64,000 nt of DNA from Verrucomicrobiales bacterium (GCA_002726915.1 PBSY01000022.1:1-64000); one strand, 5' to 3'; numbered from the stretch's first letter, positions 8,379 to 18,439 are shown. Numbers and translations: made by a program. The notes: generated from the sequence alone by a model not told the origin.

Positions 8379-9102
8379 GGTCCACAACTTGCACCAACAT
8401 TATGGTGAAACGCGGGCGATCGATGGAGTTTGCATGAAACTTCCTGATTCGGCTCAGGTGCTGGCCCTGATCGGTCCTTCAGGAGGAGGGAAATCAACTT
8501 TTCTCCGGTTGATTGGCGGGATCGAGACGCCAACTTCGGGAACTGTCATAGTTGACAATCAGGAGCTGCCGAAAGAAGAAGAGGGGTTGCTTGATTATCG
8601 CAAATCAAACGGGTTTCTCTTTCAGGCATTTAACCTGTTTCCCCATCTCTCGGCGCTTGATAACATCATTCTGCCGCTGACTGAAGTTCATGGCTGGAGT
8701 CGTCACAAAGCTGAGGAGCGGGCGCACGAAGTGGTGAAGCGTTTTTATCTTGAGAAGCACCTTGAGAAGCATCCGGGACAGCTGTCCGGGGGGCAGCAGC
8801 AACGCATCGCCCTCGCTCGAGCTGTCGCTCACGAGCCCGCTCTTCTTTTGCTTGATGAGCCGACCTCGGCCTTGGACCCTGAGATGAAAGCAGGGGTGCT
8901 CGACTTGATAAAAGAACTCTGTGATGCCGGACAAAGAATTGTACTATCGACTCATGAAATGGGATTTGCCCGTCAGTCTGCGGATCATGTGGTGTTTCTC
9001 GCGGAGGGGGAAATCTTGGAAGAAGGGAAAGCTGAGGAATTATTTGAGGCCTCCCGCGAACCGAAGGTGACACAGTTCCTTGATCGGGTTATGAAGTGGT
9101 AG
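8368..9102 (+). CDS. polar amino acid ABC transporter ATP-binding protein
   Basis: The 244-residue ATPase is of the GlnQ/HisP type. It has Walker A GPSGGGKST, a Q-loop in FLFQAFNLFPHL, signature LSGGQQQRIALARA, Walker B LLLLDEPTSALDPE and an H-loop STHEMGFA. It powers the permease whose gene overlaps its start. The length is typical and the frame intact. The FNLFPHL after the Q-loop and the DPEM after Walker B are typical of the polar amino acid subfamily, but the substrate is not determined because the binding protein must be encoded elsewhere. Confidence 0.95.
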   Translation: MSIEVHNLHQHYGETRAIDGVCMKLPDSAQVLALIGPSGGGKSTFLRLIGGIETPTSGTVIVDNQELPKEEEGLLDYRKSNGFLFQAFNLFPHLSALDNIILPLTEVHGWSRHKAEERAHEVVKRFYLEKHLEKHPGQLSGGQQQRIALARAVAHEPALLLLDEPTSALDPEMKAGVLDLIKELCDAGQRIVLSTHEMGFARQSADHVVFLAEGEILEEGKAEELFEASREPKVTQFLDRVMKW

Positions 9103-9179
9103 GCGTTATTACTACCACTGGCTTATTTTGGAACGAATTTGGCACTCGATAGTAAAAACGTTTTTAAGATGCTGATGAT

Positions 9180-9449
9180 ATGGACTGGATCGTAACCATT
9201 GCCATTGGATTTGTAGCAGGCGTTCTAGGGCGCTTCCTGATGCCTGGTAAAAACGTTCGAGGTTGCATTATTACAACGATTCTTGGAGTTGGTGGTGCTG
9301 CTGTCGGGAGATTTGTCGCCGAAAAAGTAGGGATCGATCCCGGGGCCGCTGGAAGTGCGTGGGACATTCGGAGCATGGCCGTTTCGGTTGCTGGAGTAAT
9401 GGTGATCCTACTGATCTACCGGGTGATTATTGGGGCTAAGGGTAGGTAA
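9180..9449 (+). CDS. GlsB/YeaQ/YmgE family stress-response membrane protein
   Basis: This 89-residue hydrophobic protein has three predicted membrane segments: about 3-20, 29-48 (ITTILGVGGAAVGRFVA) and 64-84. The glycine-rich GFVAGVLGRFLMPGK start and the ILGVGGAAVG helix fit the transglycosylase-associated (GlsB/YeaQ) family. These small membrane proteins are often stress-induced and have no defined biochemical role. The gene is co-directional with the ABC genes, 77 bp downstream, and its 3' end overlaps the decayed AEC frame on the other strand. Confidence 0.85.
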   Translation: MDWIVTIAIGFVAGVLGRFLMPGKNVRGCIITTILGVGGAAVGRFVAEKVGIDPGAAGSAWDIRSMAVSVAGVMVILLIYRVIIGAKGR

Positions 9450-9811
9450 TTCCTACGGTATTGCCCAGAGTATCCAATCAGCCGTAGGATCGCTAGCAGG
9501 AGCGTCACGATGAGCGAGGTGGCGACACTAAAGCAAGACATAGCCGCGGAGGCGAAACGACTGTCTGCCTTGAATTCGTGAGCCAGTAGCGCCGTATTCA
9601 CCGCTGTCGGAGAAGCGGCCCCCGGGATGAGAATGGCGGCCATCTTGCTCTCGAAACCAAACAGCCTCGTCAACCCGATGGCAATGAGGGGGCCGCCGAT
9701 CAGACGAATGATGAGAGCCTAACCAAGACTCCCACTGGGGGCGGGGGGACGGATTTGAGAGAGTTGGACTCCAGACAAGGAGCAGTAAATGGGGACACGG
9801 ATCACCGCCTT
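9416..9811 (-). pseudogene. decayed 3' end of an AEC-family (auxin efflux carrier) transporter
   Basis: One minus-strand frame encodes a recognisable AEC C-terminus: GVQLSQIRPPAPSGSLG, then an in-frame TAG at about 9719-9721, then ALIIRLIGGPLIAIG...ILIPGAASPTAVNTALLAHEFKADSRFASA and a last hydrophobic helix. AEC proteins are about 300-residue permeases for organic acids, with PxxASPTAVN-type motifs in the last third. Here everything upstream of roughly 120 codons is missing and is replaced by the end of dsbD. The fragment therefore has no proper start, an internal amber codon and lost helices, and cannot make a working transporter. The 3' end runs into glsB, so the true stop may also be lost. 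Confidence 0.65.
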
Positions 9812-11952
9812 TATTTTGGCAGTTTTTCGAAGGCATCTTCAATGTGACTGAAGGTGATAAGCCCGTCAGGTAGGACAACAGGTTCTTTCGCAGGGTCGGC
9901 GGGATACATCACGTAAAGAGGGACACCGGCACGACCGTGCTCTTTGAGTAATTGGGTAATGGCAGGGTCTTGGTTAGTCCAGTCGGCGAAGACAAGTTCG
10001 ATATTGTTGTCCTTGAAAAATTTCCTGGTCTTGTCTGTTTTGATCGTGGTCCGTTCGTTGACTTTGCAAGTGACACACCACTCAGCAGTGAAGTCGACGA
10101 AGACGTTTTTTCCTTGGGCCTGTTGCTGGGCGATGACATCATTAATTTTGACTAGGGAGGGTTCTGCCCGCCTCCCAGATGCCTCGCAAGCCATTCCGAC
10201 ACTAAGGAGAAAAATCACCCCGGCTGCGATACGACCTTTCCACCGAGTGGACGCTGCCTTGTCGAAGCCAGCGTAACGACCGAGAATCCAGACGGCGAGA
10301 GCGAGAAGAACAACCGCTGCGAGTGACCACTGAAGGCCTGAAACATCAAGCTGCTTCGAGAGAACGCCGATGAGCCAGACTGCGACGACCAGCATAGGGA
10401 AGCCCATGAACTGTTTGAACGTTTCCATCCAGGCACCGGGCGCCGGGAGGACCTCGAGAAGCTTCGGGAAGATAGCAAAGAGGAAATATGGGGCCGCCAT
10501 CCCGAGGCCGAGCGAAGTGAATACCATGATTGTGAACGGAGCTGGCTGCGCCAATGCAAAGGTAATCGCGGGTGCCATCAGCGGGGCAGTACAGGGAGTG
10601 GCAAGGAGCACGGCCAGCGCCCCACTCCAGAAACTGCCGCCATAGCCATCCTTGCTGGTCAGTTTGCCCCCGACGCCAGTGAGTGAGGTGCCCACTTCAA
10701 AGATCCCAAAGAGATTCAAGGCCACGAGAACCATCACAAAGATGAGTCCAATAACAAAAGCAGGCTGCTGCAGTTGCTCGCCCCAACCAACTTCACCGGC
10801 GGTGGATCGAACCACGAGAAGAGCAGTCGTCAGCATCCAGAAGAAAACCAGCACTCCGAAGGTGAAGCTCATCGCGTGAGCAAAAACCTTTTTTCGGTCT
10901 TCGCCGGCCTGTCCAACAAAAGAGAGGACTTTCAGAGAAATGACCGGAAAGACACAGGGCATGACGTTCAGGATCATGCCCCCGAGAAAGGCGGCAAGGA
11001 GAATACCGGAGATACCGCCGCCGAAAGGCATGTTTCGTCCGTCCTCGGCCGTGGCCTCCTCAGTGGGAGCGTCCTTTAAGATGGTAAGCTCATTTGCGTG
11101 TGGCTCGGTGCTGACATGGTATCCGGCTTTATGACCATCGACCTCGGCAATGATAAGAGCGTCGAAAGTTTCCGGAGCCGCTGCAATGTCTGGATGCTTG
11201 AGCGTGGCGAAAGAGAGTCCGTTATCGGTATGTTTGATTTCAGTCTCAGCGAGTTGGTCGAATTGATAGACCTCATAGGGATAGAGCCTCAGATCTGCGT
11301 TCTCGGTGAATGTGCCCTCTGGGATCACAACGGTGGATACCAGCTTGTCACCTTCCAGAGCAATAGTTGTGGCCCAATCGACCTTTTTGGGGAGCTTGTT
11401 GTTGTAGGTTTCGATTCTGGCGAACTGATTCGACGGGACCGGGGTGTCTTTGATATCAAGGGAGAGACTGAACTGACCTTTTCCCGGAACGCACTCGCTA
11501 GGATCACACATGAGCCAGGTCCCGAATCCGTTGAATGTGACGGTTTCGCCGGGTTGAATCGTGTCTGGGGCAGTCACGATGACGGGGTGAAGAATTTCTT
11601 TTTCGTAGCCAAAGCCTGCCTCAAGAATATTGAATCCATAATCAGTGATGAAGCGCTTCGGAACAGGATACTGAAGCGGACTCGCTTTGAAACCCTCTGG
11701 AAGTGTCAGCTCAAGAGTGGTTGCTTTTCCGGTTTCCCCCGGATTGATCCAGTAGGTATGCCATGTGTCATCAATCTGGAAATCGAGAGCGACGGTGAAA
11801 ATCTGGCCGGGAGCGATCGCACTGTGGCTGGAGACTAGGCGCGCTTCTACCGCACCCTCGCGCACCGATTCCGACTGCGCGCAAGCTAGAAAGGGAAGGG
11901 AGGAAACCAGCAGGGCCGATAGGACGGATATTCGAGGAATGACTCTCATCAT
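9811..11952 (-). CDS. DsbD-type thiol:disulfide interchange protein
   Basis: The 713-residue protein starts with a signal peptide ending near ACAQS, where a lipobox-like cysteine sits. A periplasmic beta-rich domain at about 30-290 corresponds to the DsbD-alpha/DUF255-like input region. Eight or so membrane helices at about 305-575 include the conserved NVMPCVFPVISLK and TPCTAPLM cysteines that carry electrons. A C-terminal thioredoxin domain has C626-V-T-C629. The family moves reductant from cytoplasmic thioredoxin to periplasmic partners for disulfide repair or cytochrome c maturation. The latter fits the many CxxCH proteins encoded nearby. It is probably transcribed alone; no terminator is visible before the AEC remnant. 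Confidence 0.9.
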   Translation of the reverse strand: MMRVIPRISVLSALLVSSLPFLACAQSESVREGAVEARLVSSHSAIAPGQIFTVALDFQIDDTWHTYWINPGETGKATTLELTLPEGFKASPLQYPVPKRFITDYGFNILEAGFGYEKEILHPVIVTAPDTIQPGETVTFNGFGTWLMCDPSECVPGKGQFSLSLDIKDTPVPSNQFARIETYNNKLPKKVDWATTIALEGDKLVSTVVIPEGTFTENADLRLYPYEVYQFDQLAETEIKHTDNGLSFATLKHPDIAAAPETFDALIIAEVDGHKAGYHVSTEPHANELTILKDAPTEEATAEDGRNMPFGGGISGILLAAFLGGMILNVMPCVFPVISLKVLSFVGQAGEDRKKVFAHAMSFTFGVLVFFWMLTTALLVVRSTAGEVGWGEQLQQPAFVIGLIFVMVLVALNLFGIFEVGTSLTGVGGKLTSKDGYGGSFWSGALAVLLATPCTAPLMAPAITFALAQPAPFTIMVFTSLGLGMAAPYFLFAIFPKLLEVLPAPGAWMETFKQFMGFPMLVVAVWLIGVLSKQLDVSGLQWSLAAVVLLALAVWILGRYAGFDKAASTRWKGRIAAGVIFLLSVGMACEASGRRAEPSLVKINDVIAQQQAQGKNVFVDFTAEWCVTCKVNERTTIKTDKTRKFFKDNNIELVFADWTNQDPAITQLLKEHGRAGVPLYVMYPADPAKEPVVLPDGLITFSHIEDAFEKLPK

Positions 11953-12093
11953 AAATCTAAGACGGTCGAGGGTGAAGGACTTTGAACTGAATCTAAATTT
12001 TAAGGGTTTGGCAAGTACTAGAACATTGTGATGGATTCGTTTCGCCTGTAAACTCAGTTTGCTTCGAATGTGGATCCGTTCGATGAAAGACCC

Positions 12094-13308
12094 ATGAAAA
12101 ACGTTCTCGAAGTATTGCGCGAATTCTTCCTGCTCGGGTTGACTTCATTTGGAGGCCCAACCGCGCATATCGCATTTTTCCGGAATCGTTTTGTCGGGGT
12201 GAAAAAGTGGCTGACGGAATCGGAGTTTGCGGATCAGTTGGCCCTCTGTCAGTTCCTCCCGGGGCCGGCTAGCAGTCAGTTGGGGTTGACGATTGGCTGG
12301 AGACAGGCGGGTTGGGCCGGTGCCCTTGCTGCGTGGACAGGATTCACTTTGCCATCGGCGGTTGCTCTCGCGGCTTTTGGAATCGGGGTCAGCTCTTTTG
12401 GAGGAGGGCTCGACGGAGCGGGGTGGCTGCGTGGCTTGCAGATTGCTGTGGTCGTTGTCATCGCCAACGCAGTCGCATCGATGTGGACGTCACTTTGCCC
12501 CGGAAAACTTCGTAAGCTGATTGCTCTGGTGGCGGCGGGAATCGTCGTGGTGACCACTCCTGCTTGGATGCAAATCTTAGTCATCGCCCTCGGCGCAGTC
12601 GCAGGGCTGTTGTTTCTTCGGGAAGAGAATAAGCGGAACGATTCAACAGGATTGAACGAGGGATCTAACTCTGTTCGGTCCAGTCAGCTCTTTGGTGTTG
12701 TCTGCCTTATCTTGTTTTTTGGGTTGTTGTTCGGTCTTCCTATCCTGACAAAACTATTTCCGGGGCAACCGCTGGAGGCCTTCGCGGGGTTGTATCGAAG
12801 TGGTTCGCTGGTGTTTGGCGGTGGGCATGTGGTGCTTCCACTCTTGAGTGAAGAAGTGGTCGGACACGGCTGGGTGACAAAAGAGGAATTCCTAGCCGGC
12901 TACGGTGCCGCTCAGGCGGTGCCGGGACCGTTGTTTACTTTTTCGGCTTTCATCGGCTCTCTCATCGATGGCCCCGGAGGCGCTTGGGGAATGGCTTTTA
13001 TCTGTCTGATCGGTATATTTCTGCCGGCCTGGTTACTCGTTCTCGGAGTGATGCCGTTCTGGCAAGGGGCGGTTCGTCGCCCCGGCATGGGTGCGGCGCT
13101 CGCTGGGGCAAACGCGGCAGTCGTTGGTCTTCTCGGAGCGGCACTCTATGATCCGGTCTGGACCGGTAGCATTCACAGTGCTGTCGACGTCGTCTTCCTG
13201 CTTGGGGTAGCAGCAGCGCTTCTCATTCTGCGCTGGCCGTCGTGGCTTGTTGTAATCCTTGCCGGTGTGGCTGGATGGGTTGTCTACTCTCCGGTTGCGG
13301 GTAGCTGA
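12094..13308 (+). CDS. chrA: ChrA-type chromate transporter
   Basis: About 404 residues contain two CHR domains, the long-chain form of the family. The first has LTSFGGPTAHIAFFRNRFV and LPGPASSQLGL. The second has GSLVFGGGHVVLPLL and AQAVPGPLFTFSAFIG. The protein is an inner-membrane exporter of chromate, possibly exchanged with sulfate in some members. About ten hydrophobic helices are visible. The frame is also open from a GTG at 12070, but ATG 12094 (MKNVLEVLREFFLLG) fits the family N-terminus better. It stands between divergent dsbD and convergent proA, with stops only 2 bp apart on the proA side. Confidence 0.9.
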   Translation: MKNVLEVLREFFLLGLTSFGGPTAHIAFFRNRFVGVKKWLTESEFADQLALCQFLPGPASSQLGLTIGWRQAGWAGALAAWTGFTLPSAVALAAFGIGVSSFGGGLDGAGWLRGLQIAVVVVIANAVASMWTSLCPGKLRKLIALVAAGIVVVTTPAWMQILVIALGAVAGLLFLREENKRNDSTGLNEGSNSVRSSQLFGVVCLILFFGLLFGLPILTKLFPGQPLEAFAGLYRSGSLVFGGGHVVLPLLSEEVVGHGWVTKEEFLAGYGAAQAVPGPLFTFSAFIGSLIDGPGGAWGMAFICLIGIFLPAWLLVLGVMPFWQGAVRRPGMGAALAGANAAVVGLLGAALYDPVWTGSIHSAVDVVFLLGVAAALLILRWPSWLVVILAGVAGWVVYSPVAGS

Positions 13309-13309
13309 A

Positions 13310-14575
13310 TTACTTCAACTGACCGCTACCGAAGGAGAGATATTTGTAGCTACACAGCTCTTCCAGTGCCATTGGGCCTCGGGCGTGGAGCTTGTCAGTG
13401 CTGATTCCAATTTCGGCTCCAAAGCCGAACTCAGCCCCGTCGGCAAAGCGGGTTGAGGTGTTCCAAAATACGCAGGCTGAGTCCACTTCGAGGTGAAACT
13501 GTGACGCAGCCTCCTCATTGTCAGTGACGATGCTGTCGGTATGGTGAGATCCAAACTCGTTGATGTGAGCGATGGCCGCATCAAGATTATCAACCACTTT
13601 TACAGCGAGGATGTAATCGAGGTATTCGGCAGTCCAATCTTCGGCCGTGGCAGACTTCACCTCGACACCGGCAAATTTCTGGAAGGCTTCGTCACCGCGT
13701 AGCTCAACGTTTTTGGCACTCAGGTTTTCAGCAATCTGAGGAGCAAACTTCTCGGCTACATTTTGGTGGAGAAGAAGGGTTTCGAGTGCGTTGCACACCG
13801 AAGGCTTCTGGATCTTTGAGTTCACCACGATCGCTTCGGCCATGTCGAGATCGGCGTCTTTATCCACGTAGACGTGACAGATGCCGTCGTAGTGTTTGAT
13901 CACCGGCATGCGAGCCATGTTGACGACGGCCTCGATTAAGCCAGCACCACCGCGCGGAATGATGAGATCGAGATAAGTGTCCATTTCGCAGAGGTGCTGG
14001 ACGCTCTCGCGATCGATGAAAGGAATCAGCTGTATGCTGTGATCTGGAAGGCCGGCCTCGGCTCCGCCTGTCTGCAGTGCATCGGCGATGGCACGATTGG
14101 AGTGGATCGCTTCTTTGCCACCTCGAAGAATGGTCGCATTGCCAGTCTTAAAGCAAAGCACGGCGGCGTCCGCTGTGACGTTGGGGCGGCTTTCGTAAAT
14201 GATACCGATGGTGCCGATTGGGGTCCGTTTTTTCTGGAGTTTAATCCCGTTGGGGCGGTCCCACTCGCGAATGATTTCGCCGGTTGGGTCGTGGAGTTCG
14301 GCGACTTCGCGAATGCCGTCGGCCATTGCCTTGACGCGAGTATGATCGAGGCGAAGGCGGTCCTTCATCGCTTCGGTCAGGCCAAGTTCGTCGGCACCAT
14401 CGAGGTCTTTTTCGTTGGCGGAAGTGATCTCTGCTTCCCGGGCCATGATACCGTCGGCCATGGCGATGAGGATCGAGTTCTTCTCATCGGTCGACAATTT
14501 GGTGAGGGCATGGGCAGCGGCTCTTGCCTGCTTTCCCATTTGCCAGACCTGGTCACGGATTTCTTCAGAAGTCAT
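13310..14575 (-). CDS. proA: gamma-glutamyl phosphate reductase (glutamate-5-semialdehyde dehydrogenase)
   Basis: The enzyme reduces gamma-glutamyl phosphate with NADPH in the second step of proline synthesis. The 421-residue length is normal. Recognisable are GIIYESRPNVTADAAVLC, the cofactor loop GNATILRGGKEA, and the catalytic cysteine in KIQKPSVCNALETLLLH. The C-terminal end RGPMALEELCSYKY is characteristic. proB lies 24 bp upstream on the same strand, so the two form a proBA operon. The pathway would be completed by a ProC encoded elsewhere. Confidence 0.97.
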   Translation of the reverse strand: MTSEEIRDQVWQMGKQARAAAHALTKLSTDEKNSILIAMADGIMAREAEITSANEKDLDGADELGLTEAMKDRLRLDHTRVKAMADGIREVAELHDPTGEIIREWDRPNGIKLQKKRTPIGTIGIIYESRPNVTADAAVLCFKTGNATILRGGKEAIHSNRAIADALQTGGAEAGLPDHSIQLIPFIDRESVQHLCEMDTYLDLIIPRGGAGLIEAVVNMARMPVIKHYDGICHVYVDKDADLDMAEAIVVNSKIQKPSVCNALETLLLHQNVAEKFAPQIAENLSAKNVELRGDEAFQKFAGVEVKSATAEDWTAEYLDYILAVKVVDNLDAAIAHINEFGSHHTDSIVTDNEEAASQFHLEVDSACVFWNTSTRFADGAEFGFGAEIGISTDKLHARGPMALEELCSYKYLSFGSGQLK

Positions 14576-14599
14576 CGTTGAGGGTGAGTGGAAAGGATT

Positions 14600-15382
14600 T
14601 CAGGAAACAGTGAAGCGAGTGCCAATGCCGCCACCCCTGACGAGATCATCGAGATTGTCGGGGCGAAGACCGCTGGCGATGATGGTTTCGATCCCGGCTG
14701 AGACAGAGGCTTGAACGGCGAGGAGCTTACTGGACATGCCACCGACGGAGAGCTCGCCCTTCTCGTCTCGGGCGAAATCGATCACCGATTCTACATCTTC
14801 GACTTGCTTAATGACATCGGAGTCCGAACTTGCCTCCGGTCCCAGCAGACCATCCACGCTGGTGAGTAATATCAGTAGGTCGGCACCAATCAGTCCGGCG
14901 ACGAAAGAAGATAAAACATCGTTGTCACCCACTTTCAGCTCAGCCACGGATACCGAGTCGTTTTCGTTAATAATCGGTATCACCTGACGGTGGGGAAGAA
15001 TGGCATTCAGCGTTGCCAGAACGTTGCTGCGACGGCGGTTATCTTCAAGATCATCCTGAGTAACGAGTAGTTGAGCGACCTTGAGACCGTGGTGGCTGAA
15101 CTGGCTCTCATAGAGGTGCATCAGTCGGGCCTGTCCGGCAGCTGCGCAGGCTTGAAGTTGGTCGGTGGTGGTGGGACGTTCCTCGAATCCAAAGGTGGAA
15201 AGCCCGGCGCCTACGGCACCGGAGGTGACCATGACAACTTCGTTATCGGCACGATTCAGGTCGGAGATGGCCTGGGTCAGGCCGGCGAGGACGGAGTGAT
15301 TGATTTCGCCTCCGGAGCCGCGCGTGAGAACGCCTGTGCCGATCTTGATGACTACTCTTTTGCCTGTGTTTTCATCTGCCAT
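14600..15382 (-). CDS. proB: glutamate 5-kinase
   Basis: From ATG 15382 the protein has 260 residues, starting MADENTGKRVVIKIGTGVL. It is the amino acid kinase fold: KIGTGVLTRG phosphate loop, VTSGAVGAG, the glutamate-site region NENDSVSV, and ILLTSVDGLLG. It phosphorylates glutamate in the first, usually proline-inhibited, step of proline synthesis. It lacks the C-terminal PUA domain of the 367-residue E. coli enzyme, as several bacterial ProB proteins do. The frame continues open to 15469, but those extra 29 residues do not resemble the family. It leads the proBA operon. Confidence 0.95.
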   Translation of the reverse strand: MADENTGKRVVIKIGTGVLTRGSGGEINHSVLAGLTQAISDLNRADNEVVMVTSGAVGAGLSTFGFEERPTTTDQLQACAAAGQARLMHLYESQFSHHGLKVAQLLVTQDDLEDNRRRSNVLATLNAILPHRQVIPIINENDSVSVAELKVGDNDVLSSFVAGLIGADLLILLTSVDGLLGPEASSDSDVIKQVEDVESVIDFARDEKGELSVGGMSSKLLAVQASVSAGIETIIASGLRPDNLDDLVRGGGIGTRFTVS

Positions 15383-15569
15383 ATCCGTTTTTTTCGTGAA
15401 CGGGTTGCAATTCCACGACGGGCGGGACGATATGGCCGTGTCGCGGGGGTGTAAAGCGCCAGTTTCCATGGCGAAATGACCGGTTTGGGGTTGCGAAGTT
15501 TGGCGAGAAGCGACACCTTACTGGCCGTCGGCTTCTCGCGGTCATCATCGACTGAAATAGCCTGGAAAA

Positions 15570-15641
15570 GCACCCATAGTAAAATGGATATTACGTCGGT
15601 TTCCGGAGCCGAAAGTCCAGGTTCGATTCCTGGTGGGTGTA
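15570..15641 (+). tRNA. tRNA-Arg (anticodon CCG)
   Basis: The 72-nt gene folds into a full cloverleaf. The acceptor pairs GCACCCA with TGGGTGT (closing G-U), with discriminator A at 15641. The D stem is GTAA/TTAC with loop AATGGATA. The anticodon stem is TCGGT/GCCGA with loop TTCCGGA, giving anticodon CCG. The variable loop is AAGT and the T arm is CCAGG-TTCGATT-CCTGG. It reads arginine CGG codons. CCA is not encoded. The gene lies between proB and the 3' end of uvrA, whose opposite-strand stop begins 4 nt past the tRNA. Confidence 0.95.
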
Positions 15642-15644
15642 GAT

Positions 15645-18437
15645 TCAAAGGTATCGCTTCAGATATTTTCCGGTAAGAGAGTTTTTTTCTTTCGTGATTT
15701 CTGTGGGAGTGCCTTCAGCTACGAGAGAGCCTCCGGTTTCACCTCCACCCGGACCCATGTCGATAATCCAGTCCGCGCATTTGATGACATCGAGATTGTG
15801 TTCGATGACAATGAGCGAATTTCCCTGATCCCTGAGCCGGTAGAATACCTCGAGTAGAGTAGCGATATCTTCAAAGTGTAGGCCGGTGGTTGGCTCGTCG
15901 AGCAGATAGAGGGTTTTGCCTGTCGCCGTCTTGCCCAGTTCGGCCGCCAGCTTAATTCGTTGAGCTTCTCCGCCGGAAAGTGTGGTGGCGGATTGGCCGA
16001 GGCGAACGTAGCCGAGTCCGACATCATGAAGGGCCCGAAGCTGCTGATTGATTTTGGGTATTTTCTGAAAGAAGGAGAGAGCTTCGTCAACTGTCATCTC
16101 CAGCACATCGGCGATCGATTTACCCCGGTAGGTAACGTCGAGTGTTTCGCGGTTGTAACGGCGCCCGTTACAGGATTCACAGGTCACGTAGACGTCGCTT
16201 AGGAAATGCATATCGATCTTTATCATGCCGTCCCCCGAGCAGGTTTCACAGCGGCCGCCTGATACATTGAAGCTGAAACGGCCCGGACTGTAGCCACGAG
16301 CTCTCGAGGCCGGTAATTGGGAAAAGAGATCACGAATTGGACCGAAGACCCCTATGTAAGTCGCCGGATTCGAGCGGGGGCTGCGTCCAATTGGGGCCTG
16401 ATCGATCACGATGACCTTATCGATGTGTTGGATGCCATCGATCCCATCATGTTCGCCCGGCTTATCCTTGTTCTGGTGAAAGTGGCGAAAGAGAGCCCGC
16501 CTCAGGACGCGATCGACAAGGGTAGACTTCCCGCTGCCAGACAACCCGGTGACGCAAGTGAATTTCCCGAGTGGGAAAGTGACATCGATATTTTTCAGGT
16601 TGTGCTCCTTCGCGCCGCGAATCGTGAGAGTGAGCGTGTCACTGTCGACTGGATCATTGGGTGGGATTTGAATCGATTTCGATCCCGACAGGTAGGCTCC
16701 GGTGATGGAGTTTTTATCGGCGAGCACCGCTTCAGGTGAGCCCTGCGAAAGAAGTTTACCGCCATTCTCACCAGCACCAGGCCCAAGATCGAGCAGGTGA
16801 TCGGCAGCGCGGATGGTGTCTTCGTCGTGCTCGACGACAACGACAGTGTTTCCGACATCACGGAGATCTTTGAGCGTTTCGATCAGCTTCTCGTTGTCGG
16901 CCTGGTGAAGGCCAATACTCGGTTCGTCGAGTACATAGAGAACTCCCGCCAGTCCAGCACCGAGCTGGGTGGCGAGCCGGATGCGCTGACTTTCACCACC
17001 GGAAAGAGTTCCGCTTTGACGGTCGAGCGAGAGATAGCCGAGCCCGACCGTGCTGAGGAAAGTCAGGCGCTTTCGAATCTCATTGAGCACCTCAGTGGCG
17101 TAGGTCGCTTCGAGATCAGTGAGCTCAACTCCGTCGAGCCAGGCCAGTGCATTGGCAATACTGAGATTGGTGAAGGCCTCAATGGGAAGGGGTTGGTCGC
17201 GATGATTCAAGGTGATGGCAAGGATTTCATCCTTAAGGCGCTTGCCCTCGCAGTCCGGACAGGGTTTCGGCGACATGAAGCGACGCACATTACGTTTGGT
17301 TACCTCACTCTTGGTCGTTTTGAGAAGTCGATTGGCTTGGTTGGAGAGTCCTTCGAAATCGTCGTTACCGTAAAGGAGTGCCTTCTTGAAATCGCGGGAG
17401 AGATCGCTGATCGGCGCGTCGAGATCCGTGCTGTAGGTCTTAGCGAGATCTTCGATCGCCCGCTGGTGAAATCCTTTCCGTTTCTTGGAACCCGTCCACC
17501 AGGTCTTGATGGCTCCTTCGCGAAGTGACTTGGATGGGTCGGGCACGATGAGTTCCCCATCAGGAATAAGCATGGTTCCGAGCCCATGGCAGGTGGGGCA
17601 AGCTCCGAGGTGGTTGTTGAAGGAAAAGTGTTTCGGCGTCAGTTTCGGGAGGGAAAAGCCGGTTTCCGGGTTGGTGAATCGAAAGGTGAAGTCGTAGGGC
17701 TCGTAGTCTTCGGCATTGGGTGGCTGGATAAGGACGGTGATGCGATTATCAGAGAGCTTTTGAGCTATCTCGAGAGAGTCAGCCAGCCGGCTTCGGATGT
17801 CTTCTCGGATGACGATGCGGTCGATGACAATGTCGATCGACTTGGTCTTGGATTTTCTGCCGACATCTTCGAGTTCGACTATTTCTCCGTCGAGGCGGGC
17901 GCGAAGAAATCCCTGAGCACGATAGCGTTCGAGGACATCTTTGAGTTTTTCTCCTTTATCCAACGCGACGGGAGCAAGGAGAATGAGGCGCGAGCGTTCA
18001 GGATGGGTGGTCAATTCATCGGCAATGTCTTTGACCGTATGGCGAACAAGGGGCGTTCCGGTTTCGGGATCATGAGGTTGTCCCAATGCCGCGTAAAGAA
18101 TCCGCAGGTAATCATAGATCTCGGTGGCCGTGGCAATCGTCGATCGAGGGTTGGGTTGCGAGGTGCGTTGTTCAATCGCAATCGCGGGTGTGAGCCCTTC
18201 GATGAAATCGATATCGGGTTTTTCTAACTGATCTAGAAACTGGCGGGCGTAAGCAGAGAGCGATTCGACGTAACGGCGTTGTCCTTCAGCATAGAGCGTA
18301 TCGAAGGCGAGCGAGGATTTTCCGGAACCGGATACCCCCGTAATCACGACAAAGCTGTTCCTCGGTATTTCCAAATCGAGGTTTTTGAGGTTATGCTGTC
18401 GCGCACCTTGGATTTTTATGATTGCTTGGTCATCCAT
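15645..18437 (-). CDS. uvrA: excinuclease ABC subunit A
   Basis: UvrA is the damage-recognition ATPase of nucleotide excision repair and acts with UvrB. The 930-residue protein has two ABC modules. The first has Walker [11 protein letters not shown] near residue 35 and signature [16 protein letters not shown]. The second has [10 protein letters not shown] and [16 protein letters not shown]. Zinc-finger cysteine pairs are at [17 protein letters not shown] and at [18 protein letters not shown]. The length is typical. Its start lies 2 bp from the ATG of a divergent receiver-like gene, so their control regions must overlap the coding ends. Confidence 0.98.
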   Translation of the reverse strand: MDDQAIIKIQGARQHNLKNLDLEIPRNSFVVITGVSGSGKSSLAFDTLYAEGQRRYVESLSAYARQFLDQLEKPDIDFIEGLTPAIAIEQRTSQPNPRSTIATATEIYDYLRILYAALGQPHDPETGTPLVRHTVKDIADELTTHPERSRLILLAPVALDKGEKLKDVLERYRAQGFLRARLDGEIVELEDVGRKSKTKSIDIVIDRIVIREDIRSRLADSLEIAQKLSDNRITVLIQPPNAEDYEPYDFTFRFTNPETGFSLPKLTPKHFSFNNHLGACPTCHGLGTMLIPDGELIVPDPSKSLREGAIKTWWTGSKKRKGFHQRAIEDLAKTYSTDLDAPISDLSRDFKKALLYGNDDFEGLSNQANRLLKTTKSEVTKRNVRRFMSPKPCPDCEGKRLKDEILAITLNHRDQPLPIEAFTNLSIANALAWLDGVELTDLEATYATEVLNEIRKRLTFLSTVGLGYLSLDRQSGTLSGGESQRIRLATQLGAGLAGVLYVLDEPSIGLHQADNEKLIETLKDLRDVGNTVVVVEHDEDTIRAADHLLDLGPGAGENGGKLLSQGSPEAVLADKNSITGAYLSGSKSIQIPPNDPVDSDTLTLTIRGAKEHNLKNIDVTFPLGKFTCVTGLSGSGKSTLVDRVLRRALFRHFHQNKDKPGEHDGIDGIQHIDKVIVIDQAPIGRSPRSNPATYIGVFGPIRDLFSQLPASRARGYSPGRFSFNVSGGRCETCSGDGMIKIDMHFLSDVYVTCESCNGRRYNRETLDVTYRGKSIADVLEMTVDEALSFFQKIPKINQQLRALHDVGLGYVRLGQSATTLSGGEAQRIKLAAELGKTATGKTLYLLDEPTTGLHFEDIATLLEVFYRLRDQGNSLIVIEHNLDVIKCADWIIDMGPGGGETGGSLVAEGTPTEITKEKNSLTGKYLKRYL

Positions 18438-18439
18438 TT

